The notes under the pieces: generated by a model
Seen by the model: only the letters and a program-made list of their open reading frames with translations
Databases searched by the model: none
Told to the model about the DNA's origin: nothing
Program-made: the position numbers and the translations under genes
Assembly: GCA_017411945.1 (NCBI GenBank)
Contig: JAFQPD010000047.1
Coordinates: 1-24,656 of the forward strand
Direction of reading: 5' to 3'
Length of the DNA: 24,656 nucleotides
Source of the DNA: Mailhella sp.
Lineage (GTDB): Bacteria > Desulfobacterota > Desulfovibrionia > Desulfovibrionales > Desulfovibrionaceae
Shown: positions 7,864-15,271 of the stretch, piece after piece
Layout of the letters: every line of letters begins with the position of its first letter
How positions within the stretch are numbered: the stretch's first letter is position 1

Positions 7864-8763
7864 TTACACTTCGTAATCGCACTCTTCGCCGCGGGCTTCG
7901 GCGAGGCGGGCCTGGCGGGCGGCTTCCTGCTTGCGTTCACGGGTGCCCAGGGGGATGAGGGCATCCCAGTCGGCGCTGCGTTCCTGGATGCGGGTGAACA
8001 CGAGGAAGGCGGTATGGGCGGCCATGCGGTCGTTGGGGCGCAGGCGGCCGGGCACGACCTTCCAGGGGCGCACGAGGATCTCGCACACTTCCGTTTCTTC
8101 AAAGGGTTCCAGCTCGAGCGCGTGGATGAGCTCGGAGACCTGCTCCACGGTGGGCAGGAGGAATGCTATGGGCGCACCGGGCTTGAGGGCGGCACGGGCA
8201 TGGCCGAGGTATTCCCACGGGGTGCGCACATCGAGGAAGAGAGCGTCGCCCTTCTGGCCGTTGAGGATCTCCGGGTCGTCGATGCCGAAGCCGTTGGAGA
8301 TGTCGCGGTGATGCAGGGTCACGTTCTGGCCTACGCCGGCCCAGTCGAGGTTGCGCTTGGCGAGCTTGTGGAACTCTTCGCGGGCCTCGAAGGTATGCAC
8401 ATGGCCGTTGGGGCCGGAGAACCACGAAAGCGCGATGGTGAAGCCGCCGGAACCGGAACCGGCTTCAAGGATGGTGCGGCCGTTGCCCACGCCGAGCTTG
8501 AAGCAGATGAGGCCCATGTCCTTGGGGTACATGATCTGGGTCTGGCGTTTGATGCCCATGACAAGATCGAAGAGCTGGGGCTGCTCCAGACGGAAGGGCA
8601 CGTTCTTGGCAGTGCGGACTTCGGTGCCGAATTCAGCGGCAGCGATGTCGGCGGCACGGAGGACACCGTCCTGCGTATGGATGTCCTGATTGGGGTCGAG
8701 GCGGTATATGTGACGCTTGCCGCGAGGGGAAGCAAGGATGACGAGGTCGCCGAACTGAGGCAT
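7864..8763 (-). CDS. trmI: tRNA (adenine-N1)-methyltransferase, TrmI/Gcd14 family
   Basis: This 299-aa class I SAM-dependent methyltransferase should make m1A58 in the T-loop of tRNAs. It has a small N-terminal beta domain (about residues 1-70), then the TrmI hallmark QIMYPKDMGLI, the SAM-binding motif ILEAGSGSGGFTIALS, and the acidic ribose-binding segment TFEAREEFHKLAKRNL. Also present are the family motif DALFLDVRTPWEYL and, near the end, RPNDRMAAHTAFLVF with the conserved HTAFL. The last 35 residues are a charged tail. AAGGAACT gives a ribosome site 5-8 nt before the ATG. It lies 61 bp downstream of the DEAD-box helicase on the same strand and could be read from the helicase promoter, which would place two RNA-processing functions together. 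Confidence 0.92.
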   Translation of the reverse strand: MPQFGDLVILASPRGKRHIYRLDPNQDIHTQDGVLRAADIAAAEFGTEVRTAKNVPFRLEQPQLFDLVMGIKRQTQIMYPKDMGLICFKLGVGNGRTILEAGSGSGGFTIALSWFSGPNGHVHTFEAREEFHKLAKRNLDWAGVGQNVTLHHRDISNGFGIDDPEILNGQKGDALFLDVRTPWEYLGHARAALKPGAPIAFLLPTVEQVSELIHALELEPFEETEVCEILVRPWKVVPGRLRPNDRMAAHTAFLVFTRIQERSADWDALIPLGTRERKQEAARQARLAEARGEECDYEV

Positions 8764-8824
8764 GGCAGTTCCTTATGGATAAAAGTTAGATCATTCTTAC
8801 AGCAAAGGCCGGACAGCTCGAAGA

Positions 8825-10543
8825 CTATTCCACTTCGCCGGAAGGGGCAGAGGCTTCGCCTTCGGAACGGCCTTCGCCGGAACGACGTCGGCCGCCTCTG
8901 CGGCGCGGACGACGACGGCGTCCTTCGCCCTCGCTCTGCTCTGCTTCGGGAGAAACTTCAGCAGGAGCCGCTTCAGCCTGAGAGGATTCGGCAGGAGCCT
9001 GAGCAGACTCTCCAGCAGGCGCGTCGCCGCGATCCTTGCGGGAACGCTTGCGGCGGGAGCGGCGACCTTCGCCCTCCCCTTCTTCCGCCTCGCCGCCACG
9101 GCTCTTCTTCTTGGAAGACTGGCGGTTCTCTGCGGCTTCACGCACGGCGCGGGGCAGGGGAAGGGACTGTTCCATGCCCAGGCTGCGCTGGTACTCGGCA
9201 TCCATGAGCAGGGCCAGCAGGAGAAGCTGGTCTTCATCGTCGCTTTGGGCTGCGTCCTTCACCAGAGAAACATAGCGGCGGGCGCGCTCCAGCTGGAGGC
9301 CGGTGCAGGCGCGGCGGCGGGCATCGAGCAGGGCCGTTATGCGCTGGCCTGCGGCAAGCGCCACGTCGGCATCAGTAGGATTGGCCAGGGGGACGAGGTC
9401 TATCTTATAGAAGGAGGCAATGCGCGTCAGCTCCATCTTCTGCATGATGTCCACAAGAGAGATGACTGTGCCCACAGCCCCGGCGCGGCCCGTACGGCCG
9501 GCGCGATGGATGTAAGATTCGCGATCCTCCGGAGGCTCATACAGGAAAACGTGCGACAGGGCCGGGATATCGATGCCGCGCGCGGCCACGTCCGTAGCCA
9601 CGAGCAGGCGCACCTTGCCCTCGCGCAGGCGGGCGAGCACTTCTTCGCGCTTGTTCTGCGAGAGGTCGGCAGAAAGCTCGTCGGCATTGTAGCCGAAGCC
9701 TTTGAGCACGGCAGTGACGTAATGGACATTGGACTTGGTATTGCAGAAGATGATGGCCGAGGTGGGGTTCTCTGTCTCCATCAGGCGCACGAGGGTGCGG
9801 TCCTTGTCCATGCGGCCGCATTCCACGAAAAGATGCTGTATGGCCGCCACATGCACCTGCCCCTGCGAAAGGCTGAGCATCTGCGGGTCACGCAGGAACT
9901 CACCGGCAAGGTTGAGCACATGCTGGGGATAGGTGGCGGAGAACAGCGTGGAAAGGAGGGCGCGCTTCGGCAGGTATCGCTGGATCTCCTTCATGTCGGG
10001 GTAGAAGCCGATGGAGAGCATGCGGTCGGCTTCATCGAAAATAAGGGCCTTGAGGGCATCGAGGGAAAGCGTTCGCTTGAGCAGGTGGTCGAGCACGCGG
10101 CCTGGCGTGCCCACGATGAGCTGGACGCCGGAACGCAGGGCCTCAAGCTGGCGGCCGTAGCCCACGCCGCCATACAGCGCGGCCACGGAAAGGCCTGTTC
10201 CTTCGAAGAGCACGCGGGCTTCATGCTCCACCTGGCTGGCAAGCTCGCGAGTAGGGGCAAGGATGAGAGCCTGAACTTTCTTTTCCCCGGAATCGAGCAG
10301 GGAAAGGAGAGGCAGGAGATAGGCGCCGGTCTTTCCGCTGCCGGTGCGGGACTGCACCATGATGTCGCGGCCAGCCATGAGGTACGGCAGCGCATGGGCC
10401 TGCACAGGCATGAGGCGCGACCAGCCGGCACGGGCGCAGGCATCCTGCATATGCTCAGGCAGGCGGTCCAGCGAAATGGGAGGGAGGGAATCTTCAGGGG
10501 CTGAGATCTTCAGCTCCTCGTCCATCGTCATGTTTTCCACCAT
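8825..10543 (-). CDS. DEAD-box ATP-dependent RNA helicase (DeaD/CsdA-like)
   Basis: This 572-aa protein carries all the core helicase motifs: Q motif around Gln48 (MPVQAHALP), motif I SRTGSGKT (65-72), Ia PTRELA, Ib GTPGR, II DEAD (170-173) and III SAT (202-204). It also has motif V (ATDVAARGIDIP) and VI HRAGRTGRAG. A domain of about 100 residues follows. From about residue 460 to the end is a low-complexity tail alternating Lys/Arg-rich and Glu/Ala-rich stretches and ending in an Arg/Gly-rich block, typical of RNA-binding extensions in DeaD/CsdA or RhlE proteins. The probable role is ribosome assembly or mRNA unwinding, perhaps cold-responsive. The start at 10543 follows AAGGA with 8-nt spacing. 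A near-consensus promoter lies about 60 bp upstream. Confidence 0.93.
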   Translation of the reverse strand: MVENMTMDEELKISAPEDSLPPISLDRLPEHMQDACARAGWSRLMPVQAHALPYLMAGRDIMVQSRTGSGKTGAYLLPLLSLLDSGEKKVQALILAPTRELASQVEHEARVLFEGTGLSVAALYGGVGYGRQLEALRSGVQLIVGTPGRVLDHLLKRTLSLDALKALIFDEADRMLSIGFYPDMKEIQRYLPKRALLSTLFSATYPQHVLNLAGEFLRDPQMLSLSQGQVHVAAIQHLFVECGRMDKDRTLVRLMETENPTSAIIFCNTKSNVHYVTAVLKGFGYNADELSADLSQNKREEVLARLREGKVRLLVATDVAARGIDIPALSHVFLYEPPEDRESYIHRAGRTGRAGAVGTVISLVDIMQKMELTRIASFYKIDLVPLANPTDADVALAAGQRITALLDARRRACTGLQLERARRYVSLVKDAAQSDDEDQLLLLALLMDAEYQRSLGMEQSLPLPRAVREAAENRQSSKKKSRGGEAEEGEGEGRRSRRKRSRKDRGDAPAGESAQAPAESSQAEAAPAEVSPEAEQSEGEGRRRRPRRRGGRRRSGEGRSEGEASAPSGEVE

Positions 10544-10580
10544 GGGGATTCCTTGTGTATATCAAGTAAAAAGGCGTGTT

Positions 10581-10597
10581 CTCGTATCAAAAACGAG
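10581..10597 (-). promoter_or_regulatory. Small hairpin at the start of the helicase leader
   Basis: CTCGT and ACGAG arms flank a 7-nt A-rich loop. The hairpin falls right at the expected transcription start of the promoter at 10600-10628, so it would form the extreme 5' end of the helicase mRNA. Such a structure can protect an mRNA or act as a temperature-responsive element. The latter is speculation. Confidence 0.4.
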
Positions 10598-10599
10598 TC

Positions 10600-10628
10600 A
10601 TGATAGCCTATTCCCTCCCGCTTGCCAA
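10600..10628 (-). promoter_or_regulatory. Sigma-70-type promoter for the RNA helicase
   Basis: Read leftward, TTGGCA (10623-10628) and TATCAT (10600-10605) are separated by exactly 17 bp. Each hexamer matches the consensus at five of six positions. Transcription would begin near 10593, leaving a leader of about 50 nt before the helicase ATG. Confidence 0.7.
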
Positions 10629-10712
10629 GTTCCGCGCTCCCCCTCGGCCATGCGCCTCGCCCAAGCCGTCAGGAGGCCCATCTCCAGTCTTCAGTCCAAG
10701 CGCAAAAGGCAG

Positions 10713-10745
10713 AAAGGCATCCCCGCCGGAGCGAGGGATGCCTTT
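10713..10745. terminator. Intrinsic terminator downstream of thiM
   Basis: A perfect 11-bp inverted repeat (10713-10723 and 10735-10745) has GGCATCCC/GGGATGCC stems and an 11-nt loop. T-rich sequence follows on both strands (TTTTATCTT rightward, CTTTCTGCC leftward). It lies about 65 bp past the thiM stop and would separate the maf-thiM transcript from the helicase promoter. Confidence 0.8.
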
Positions 10746-10808
10746 TATCTTACGAAGCCCGCCTCTGAAGAATGGCTGAAGCCTGCATCCGTTCAGCCTT
10801 TCCCCAGG

Positions 10809-11633
10809 TCATATCTTCTGCACTCTCCGCGCCGCATCTTCGGCGTCCACCCCGTAGAGCTCATCGAGGAAGCGAGGCAGGAACGAGCCGGGGCCTTTGG
10901 AGAGCTTTCCGGCTTTTTCACCGGCAGAGGCAAACACGGCCATGGCGGCGGCCGCGGCAGTGAGGGGAGCGGCGCAGGCGGCATAGGCTCCGGTGACGGC
11001 AGAGGCCGAACAGCCCATGCCCGTGACCAGCGGCATGAGGGGAGAGCCTCCTTCCACCATGAGCACGGTCTCGCCGTCGGTGACGAAATCCCGTTCGCCG
11101 CTGATGCTCACCACGCATCCGAAGCGTGCGGCAAGGAAGCTGGCGGAGCCCACAGCTTCGCGGCTGTCGTTCAGGCTGTCTACCCCCTTTGTGGAGGAAG
11201 AAGCTGCAGAGGAAGGCAGGCGTTCAGTCCGGCGCATCTCGGCGGCGAGAGCCATGATCTCAGAGGCGTTGCCGCGCACTATCTGCGGGCGCACCATGTC
11301 CATAAGGCGCAGGGAGGCTTCCGTGCGCAGGCGAGAGGCTCCGGCCCCCACGGGGTCGAGCACGACGGGCTTGCCTTTGGAGCGCATCAGCTTGCCAGCC
11401 AGCTCCATGCTTTCCAGCCATGCGGGATCGAGCGTGCCTATGTTCAGCACGAGAACGGAATCGATATCCGTGAGGTCGTCCATCTCTTCGGCGGCGTGGG
11501 CCATGAGAGGCGAGGCATGGGCAGCCAGGAGGGCGTTGGCGGTGACGTTCATCACCACGAAATTCGTGATGCTGTGCACCAGCGGCCCGGAGGCGCAAAC
11601 GTTTTCAATGGCGCGGAGTATCTGTTCTTTCAT
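10809..11633 (-). CDS. thiM: Hydroxyethylthiazole kinase
   Basis: This 274-aa kinase phosphorylates 4-methyl-5-(2-hydroxyethyl)thiazole, a salvage step toward thiamine. It matches ThiM along its length: HSITNFVVMNVTANALLA near the N-terminus, LNIGTL, PVVLDPVGAGAS, the IVRGNASEIMAL region, KGVDS, and the C-terminal VTGMGCSASAVTGAY bearing the cysteine found in the family's active site. The start at 11633 is the ThiM homology start. A frame extending to 11726 only overlaps maf. It begins 5 bp after the maf stop with no clear ribosome site of its own, so it is probably translated by coupling. No thiD, thiE or thiamine riboswitch is seen here. A Ser-rich insert of about 15 residues precedes KGVDS. 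Confidence 0.92.
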   Translation of the reverse strand: MKEQILRAIENVCASGPLVHSITNFVVMNVTANALLAAHASPLMAHAAEEMDDLTDIDSVLVLNIGTLDPAWLESMELAGKLMRSKGKPVVLDPVGAGASRLRTEASLRLMDMVRPQIVRGNASEIMALAAEMRRTERLPSSAASSSTKGVDSLNDSREAVGSASFLAARFGCVVSISGERDFVTDGETVLMVEGGSPLMPLVTGMGCSASAVTGAYAACAAPLTAAAAAMAVFASAGEKAGKLSKGPGSFLPRFLDELYGVDAEDAARRVQKI

Positions 11634-11638
11634 AGGCG

Positions 11639-12268
11639 TCAGCGTTTTTCGTTCAGCTTCAGTACGCCCGCTGTCAGCAGGCGTTCCAGCACCAGATCGA
11701 GCGGCAGGCCCACGACTGTGGACCACGAGCCCCTTATGCCCTGCACCATGAAGGCTCCGCCCTCCTGTATGCCGTAGGCTCCGGCCTTGTCCAGCGGGTC
11801 GCCGCTGTCGGCATAGGCTTCGATGAGAGGAAGGGGCCAGCGGGCGAAGGTCACGTCCGTCACGTCGTCGAAGCGTTCCACATGGCCGTCCATGGCGAGG
11901 CAGCAGGCCGTGACCACCTGATGCGTGCGTCCCGAAAGGCGGGAAAGCATGGCCACGGCCTCGGCCTTGTCGCGGGGCTTGCCAAGGATATCGGAACCAT
12001 GCTCGTCGCGGATGATGACGGTAGTGTCTGCCGAGAGCACGGCAGGGCTGTCGCCGCGATGGGCGAGGGCGGCGAGAACATGGCGCGCCTTGGCTTCGGC
12101 ACAGCGGTTCGTGTATTCGCGCGGATCTTCGCCGGGGACAGGGCGGGGTTCAGGGCAGTCGGCAGGCAGGACTTCGAAAGGGATGCCCATGCCTTCGAGG
12201 AAAGCGCGGCGGCGAGGAGAGCCGGAGGCGAGCACAAGAGGACGTAAGGAGGTGAATGCGTTGGTCAT
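11639..12268 (-). CDS. Maf-family nucleoside triphosphate pyrophosphatase
   Basis: This 209-aa Maf/Ham1-fold enzyme is expected to hydrolyse non-canonical or modified nucleoside triphosphates to monophosphates (house-cleaning). Motifs present are LASGSPRRRAFLEGMG at the N-terminus, the E-Y-T/A-K-A helix (EYTNRCAEAKARHV), the central LSADTTVI aspartate segment, LGKPRDKAEAVAMLSRLSGRTHQVVT, and DKAGAYGIQEGGAFMV with the conserved GAYGIQ. It is of normal length. An AGGAGG ribosome site lies about 11 nt before the ATG. It is divergent from argD across a 184-bp gap and immediately upstream of thiM. The sequence does not decide between the dTTP/UTP (YhdE) and m7GTP (YceF) subgroups. Confidence 0.9.
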   Translation of the reverse strand: MTNAFTSLRPLVLASGSPRRRAFLEGMGIPFEVLPADCPEPRPVPGEDPREYTNRCAEAKARHVLAALAHRGDSPAVLSADTTVIIRDEHGSDILGKPRDKAEAVAMLSRLSGRTHQVVTACCLAMDGHVERFDDVTDVTFARWPLPLIEAYADSGDPLDKAGAYGIQEGGAFMVQGIRGSWSTVVGLPLDLVLERLLTAGVLKLNEKR

Positions 12269-12326
12269 GCGTGGAATCTACCTCCTCTTTTGCAAAAAGC
12301 AACCGGCAATGTGACTATGTTCATAC

Positions 12327-12355
12327 TTGGCGAGGCTTCATTAATGATATAGGAT
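12327..12355 (+). promoter_or_regulatory. Candidate promoter for argD-pyrC
   Basis: TTGGCG (12327-12332) and TAGGAT (12350-12355) are separated by 17 bp, in the divergent maf/argD spacer. Each hexamer matches the consensus at four positions. It would give a leader of about 90 nt before argD. No arginine operator could be recognised with confidence. Confidence 0.35.
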
Positions 12356-12452
12356 GAATCGTTCTCCGGCTCTCAGGGCGCAAAGGTGCGCAGATTGGGG
12401 GCCGGGCAGCGGCGAAAGGCTCTGGCCGCGTTTTCAAACACAGGAATGTACG

Positions 12453-13658
12453 ATGAGTGAAGCTTTCGAAAGACTGAAACAGCGTGAACAGACGCTGATG
12501 TGCCGCACCTACTCCCGCTACCCCCTGAGCATCGTGCGCGGCAAGGGTTCCCGCCTTTGGGACGTGGACGGCAAGGAATATGTCGACCTGCTCTCCGGCA
12601 TCGCGGTCATCGGCCTCGGCCACGGCAACGAAGAGATCGCGGAAGTCATGGCCGAACAGGCCCGGAAGCTCGTCCATGTGAGCAATCTTTTCTATCAGGA
12701 AGAACAGCTCGACTATGCCGAGAAGCTCCTTTCCACCAGCCACGCTTCCCGCGTATTCTTCTGCAACTCCGGCGCGGAAAGCAACGAAGCCGCCTTCAAG
12801 ATGGCCCGCCGCTATCAGCGTGTGGTCAAGGGCCGCAGCGCGTGGGAAATACTCACCCTTGAGAACTGCTTCCACGGCCGCACCTTTGCCACACTCGCCG
12901 CCACGGGCAAGCACACCGAAGGCTTCGAGCCTGAGATGCCCGGCTTCGGCCGCGTGAAATGGGGCGACCTTGACGCTCTCGAGCGCGCCATCAAGCCTAC
13001 CACTGCCGCACTGCATATCGAATCCATTCAGGGCGAAGGCGGCGTCTTCCCCGTTTCTCAGGAATACGCCGACGGCATAGTCCAGATCTGCCGCGACAAG
13101 GGCATACTGCTCATGTGCGATGAAGTGCAGGCCGGCATGGGCCGCAGCGGCAAATGGTGGGGCTACCAGCATTTCGGCCTTCAGCCCGATATCTTTACCA
13201 GCGCCAAGGCCATGGCCAACGGCCTTCCCCTCGGCGCGCTGCATGCCACGGAAGAAGTGGCGCAGGGCTTCGACTACGGCAGCCATGCCACCACCTTCGG
13301 CGGCGGTGCCCTCGTGACTGCAGTGGGCCTCAAGGTTCTGGAGATCATGGAGCGCGACCGCCTCGTGGAACGTGCGGCGGAAGTTGGCGAACGTGCCCGC
13401 ACCCGTTTCCGCGAACTTGGCGAACGCCTGCCCGGCACTATAGCCGACGTGCGCGGCCTCGGCCTGATCATCGGCGTGGAACTGGCCCTGGAACCCGAGA
13501 AGTGCCGCAAGGTGTGGAGCACGCTCATGGAGCGCGGCTTCATCCTGAACCTCGCCTACGGCAAGACGCTCCGCCTCCTGCCTCCTCTCAATATCCCCGA
13601 AGCCGACCTCGAAGCCTTCACCGAAACTCTCGAAGACGTGCTCCGTTCTATCGCGTAA
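12453..13658 (+). CDS. argD: Acetylornithine aminotransferase
   Basis: This 401-aa fold-type I PLP aminotransferase of the ornithine/acetylornithine class makes N-acetylornithine from N-acetylglutamate semialdehyde in arginine synthesis. Diagnostic segments are SRYPLSIVRGKGSRLWDVDG at the N-terminus, FFCNSGAESNEAA (phosphate-binding), FHGRT, the CDEVQAGMGRSG block with the PLP-pyridine Asp223, and TSAKAMANGLPLGA with the Schiff-base Lys252. The start at 12453 (MSEAFERLKQ) follows AGGA with suitable spacing. The frame is open back to 12354, but that part has no family similarity. Some ArgD enzymes also act in lysine synthesis, which cannot be excluded. pyrC follows 44 bp downstream. Confidence 0.94.
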   Translation: MSEAFERLKQREQTLMCRTYSRYPLSIVRGKGSRLWDVDGKEYVDLLSGIAVIGLGHGNEEIAEVMAEQARKLVHVSNLFYQEEQLDYAEKLLSTSHASRVFFCNSGAESNEAAFKMARRYQRVVKGRSAWEILTLENCFHGRTFATLAATGKHTEGFEPEMPGFGRVKWGDLDALERAIKPTTAALHIESIQGEGGVFPVSQEYADGIVQICRDKGILLMCDEVQAGMGRSGKWWGYQHFGLQPDIFTSAKAMANGLPLGALHATEEVAQGFDYGSHATTFGGGALVTAVGLKVLEIMERDRLVERAAEVGERARTRFRELGERLPGTIADVRGLGLIIGVELALEPEKCRKVWSTLMERGFILNLAYGKTLRLLPPLNIPEADLEAFTETLEDVLRSIA

Positions 13659-13664
13659 ACGACG

Positions 13665-13683
13665 GCCCGGCGCTATGCCGGGC
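13665..13683 (+). terminator. Short GC hairpin between argD and pyrC
   Basis: GCCCGGC and GCCGGGC are perfect 7-bp arms around a 5-nt loop, followed by TTTGCC. The hairpin lies 6 bp after the argD stop and 19 bp before the pyrC ATG. With only three U residues it is more likely a partial terminator or attenuator than a complete stop, leaving some read-through into pyrC. Confidence 0.5.
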
Positions 13684-13702
13684 TTTGCCATAAGGAGAAA
13701 GC

Positions 13703-14968
13703 ATGGACTGCATACTCAGGAATGCCTCTGTCTACCGCCCGGGCGGCTTCGAACAGCTCGACCTGCTCATCCGGGGCGGCGTCATCGAACGCATGGCCGC
13801 CGGCATCCCTGCCGAGGAAGGCCTTGCCGACCTTGACATGAAGGGCCGCGTCATCGTTCCCGGCCTCGTGGATGTCCATGTGCATTTTCGTGAGCCCGGC
13901 TTCCTGCAGAAGGAGAATATAGCCACCGGTTCTGCGGCGGCGGCCCATGGCGGATACACTACCGTGTGCACCATGCCGAACCTGAACCCCACGCCGGATA
14001 CTCTGGAACATCTGGAAGTCCAGCTCAAGGCCGTGCGCGAGACCGCGAAGATACGAGTCGTGCCTTACGGCACCATCACCATGAAGGAGCAGGGCGTCAC
14101 GCTTTCCGACATGGAGGATATGGCCCCCTTCGTGGCAGGCTTCACCGATGACGGGCGCGGTGTCCAGCATGACGATATGATGCGTGCCGGAATGTCCGAA
14201 GCCAAGCGTCTCGGCAAGATCGTTGCCGCCCACTGCGAGATAAACGACCTGCTCAAAGGCGGCTATATCCACGATGGCGAGTACGCCCGCGCCCATGGCC
14301 ACCGGGGCATCTGCTCCGAAAGCGAATGGGGGCAGATAGCCCGCGACGTGGAGCTGGCCCGCGAGACCGGCGCGAAGTACCATGTCTGCCACATCTCCAC
14401 CAAGGAAAGCGTGGACATCATCCGCCGCGCCAAGGCCGAAGGCGTGGACATCACCTGCGAGACCGGCCCGCATTACCTCGTTTACTGCGATGCCGACCTG
14501 CAGGAGCACGGCCGCTGGAAGATGAATCCTCCGCTCCGTGCCGCAGAAGACCGCGCCGCCCTCATCGAAGGCATACTCGACGGCACTGTGGATATGATCG
14601 CCACCGACCACGCTCCCCACGAAGCCGATACCAAGGAGCGCGGACTCGAAAAGAGCGCCATGGGTGTGGTCGGCCTCGAAACGGCCTTCGCCGTCATGTA
14701 TACCCATTTCGTCAAGACCGGCCGCATGAGCCTCGAAGATCTCGTGGTGCTCATGTCCGAACGGCCTCGCGCCCGCTTCGGCCTCGGTACTCCGCTGGAA
14801 GAAGGCCAGCCTGCCGATCTCGCCGTGTTCGACCTTTCCCGCGAATGGACCGTCGATCCCTCGAAGTTCCTCTCGCAGGGCAAATATACCCCCTTCGACG
14901 GCGACCGCCTCTTCGCCCAGTGCCTGCTCACCCTCTGCGGCGGCAATATAGCTTGGCAGGAGCAGTAA
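13703..14968 (+). CDS. pyrC: Dihydroorotase, type I
   Basis: This 421-aa amidohydrolase cyclises N-carbamoyl-L-aspartate to dihydroorotate in pyrimidine synthesis. The metal ligands are recognisable: His59 and His61 in DVHVHFREPG, the Asp of TDDGRG (about 149-150), His177 in AAHCE, His230 in CHIST and Asp302 in ATDHAPH. The substrate motif MPN (91-93) is present. A bridging aspartate in place of a carboxylated lysine, together with the length, places it in the type I group usually linked to aspartate transcarbamoylase (PyrB). No pyrB gene follows here. The ATG is preceded by AAGGAGA with good spacing. It is the last plus-strand gene before a long AT-rich spacer. Confidence 0.95.
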   Translation: MDCILRNASVYRPGGFEQLDLLIRGGVIERMAAGIPAEEGLADLDMKGRVIVPGLVDVHVHFREPGFLQKENIATGSAAAAHGGYTTVCTMPNLNPTPDTLEHLEVQLKAVRETAKIRVVPYGTITMKEQGVTLSDMEDMAPFVAGFTDDGRGVQHDDMMRAGMSEAKRLGKIVAAHCEINDLLKGGYIHDGEYARAHGHRGICSESEWGQIARDVELARETGAKYHVCHISTKESVDIIRRAKAEGVDITCETGPHYLVYCDADLQEHGRWKMNPPLRAAEDRAALIEGILDGTVDMIATDHAPHEADTKERGLEKSAMGVVGLETAFAVMYTHFVKTGRMSLEDLVVLMSERPRARFGLGTPLEEGQPADLAVFDLSREWTVDPSKFLSQGKYTPFDGDRLFAQCLLTLCGGNIAWQEQ

Positions 14969-14998
14969 ATGTTTTCGGGAGAGGGAAGGAACCTTTCT

Positions 14999-15146
14999 GA
15001 AGAAAATATTTATAAATTTATAATATTATGAAAAATAATGATTAATTTACAAATATCAAACAGAATACCCACAAAAATACTCACAAAATAAAAAGATGTG
15101 AGTGGATTCCTTCGGATGAATGTGGGTACGGTACCCTAAAGGGAAT
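14999..15146. repeat. AT-rich spacer with ordered 12-bp repeats, integrase-arm-like
   Basis: The pyrC-larA spacer (14969-15271) has no gene. From 14999 to about 15096 it is strikingly AT-rich against a GC-rich background. Two adjacent 12-bp direct repeats, TACCCACAAAAA (15066-15077) and TACTCACAAAAT (15078-15089), are followed by inverted copies TGTGAGT (15097-15103) and TGTGGGTA (15121-15128). The inverted copies are 24 bp apart, twice the 12-bp period. A perfect GGGTAC-G-GTACCC palindrome (15124-15136) overlaps the last copy. This order resembles arm-type sites of tyrosine integrases at attachment sites, but no integrase or tRNA gene is present here. A regulator-binding array is an alternative. 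Confidence 0.45.
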
Positions 15147-15181
15147 GAACATCCTGTCCATGTCGAATATCATCTTTCAAA

Positions 15182-15219
15182 AGACCGCCTGACAAGGGGA
15201 GCCCCTTGTCAGGCGGTCT
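15182..15219 (-). terminator. Strong terminator ending the tct-larA operon
   Basis: A perfect 18-bp inverted repeat (15182-15199 and 15202-15219) has only AG between the arms, so the real loop includes the innermost G/C bases. On the minus strand the stem is followed by TTTTG. It lies 53 bp beyond the larA stop and is the likely end of the leftward tctCAB-larA transcript. Confidence 0.85.
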
Positions 15220-15231
15220 ACAGTTGATAGT

Positions 15232-15255
15232 GAACGCGGCCATATGGTCGCGTTC
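15232..15255 (+). terminator. Convergent hairpin with rightward U-tract
   Basis: GAACGCGGCCAT and ATGGTCGCGTTC form a palindrome with one wobble position, followed on the plus strand by TCCTTTT. It would stop rightward read-through from argD-pyrC before it runs antisense into larA. Together with the leftward terminator next to it, it insulates the two convergent units. Confidence 0.65.
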
Positions 15256-15271
15256 TCCTTTTATGGATATT

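Noticed and set aside
5844..7958. 704-codon plus-strand open frame opposite the ABC-F gene
   Set aside because: This is a shadow of the ABC-F ATPase. There is no motif or ribosome site, and composition bias explains the openness.
7737..8102. N-terminal extension of the ABC-F protein
   Set aside because: The extra residues are antisense to trmI and unlike the family. The ABC domain begins at the ATG at 7734-7736.
14999..15146. A tRNA gene as integration target next to the AT-rich repeats
   Set aside because: No cloverleaf or T-loop consensus could be found in the pyrC-larA spacer.
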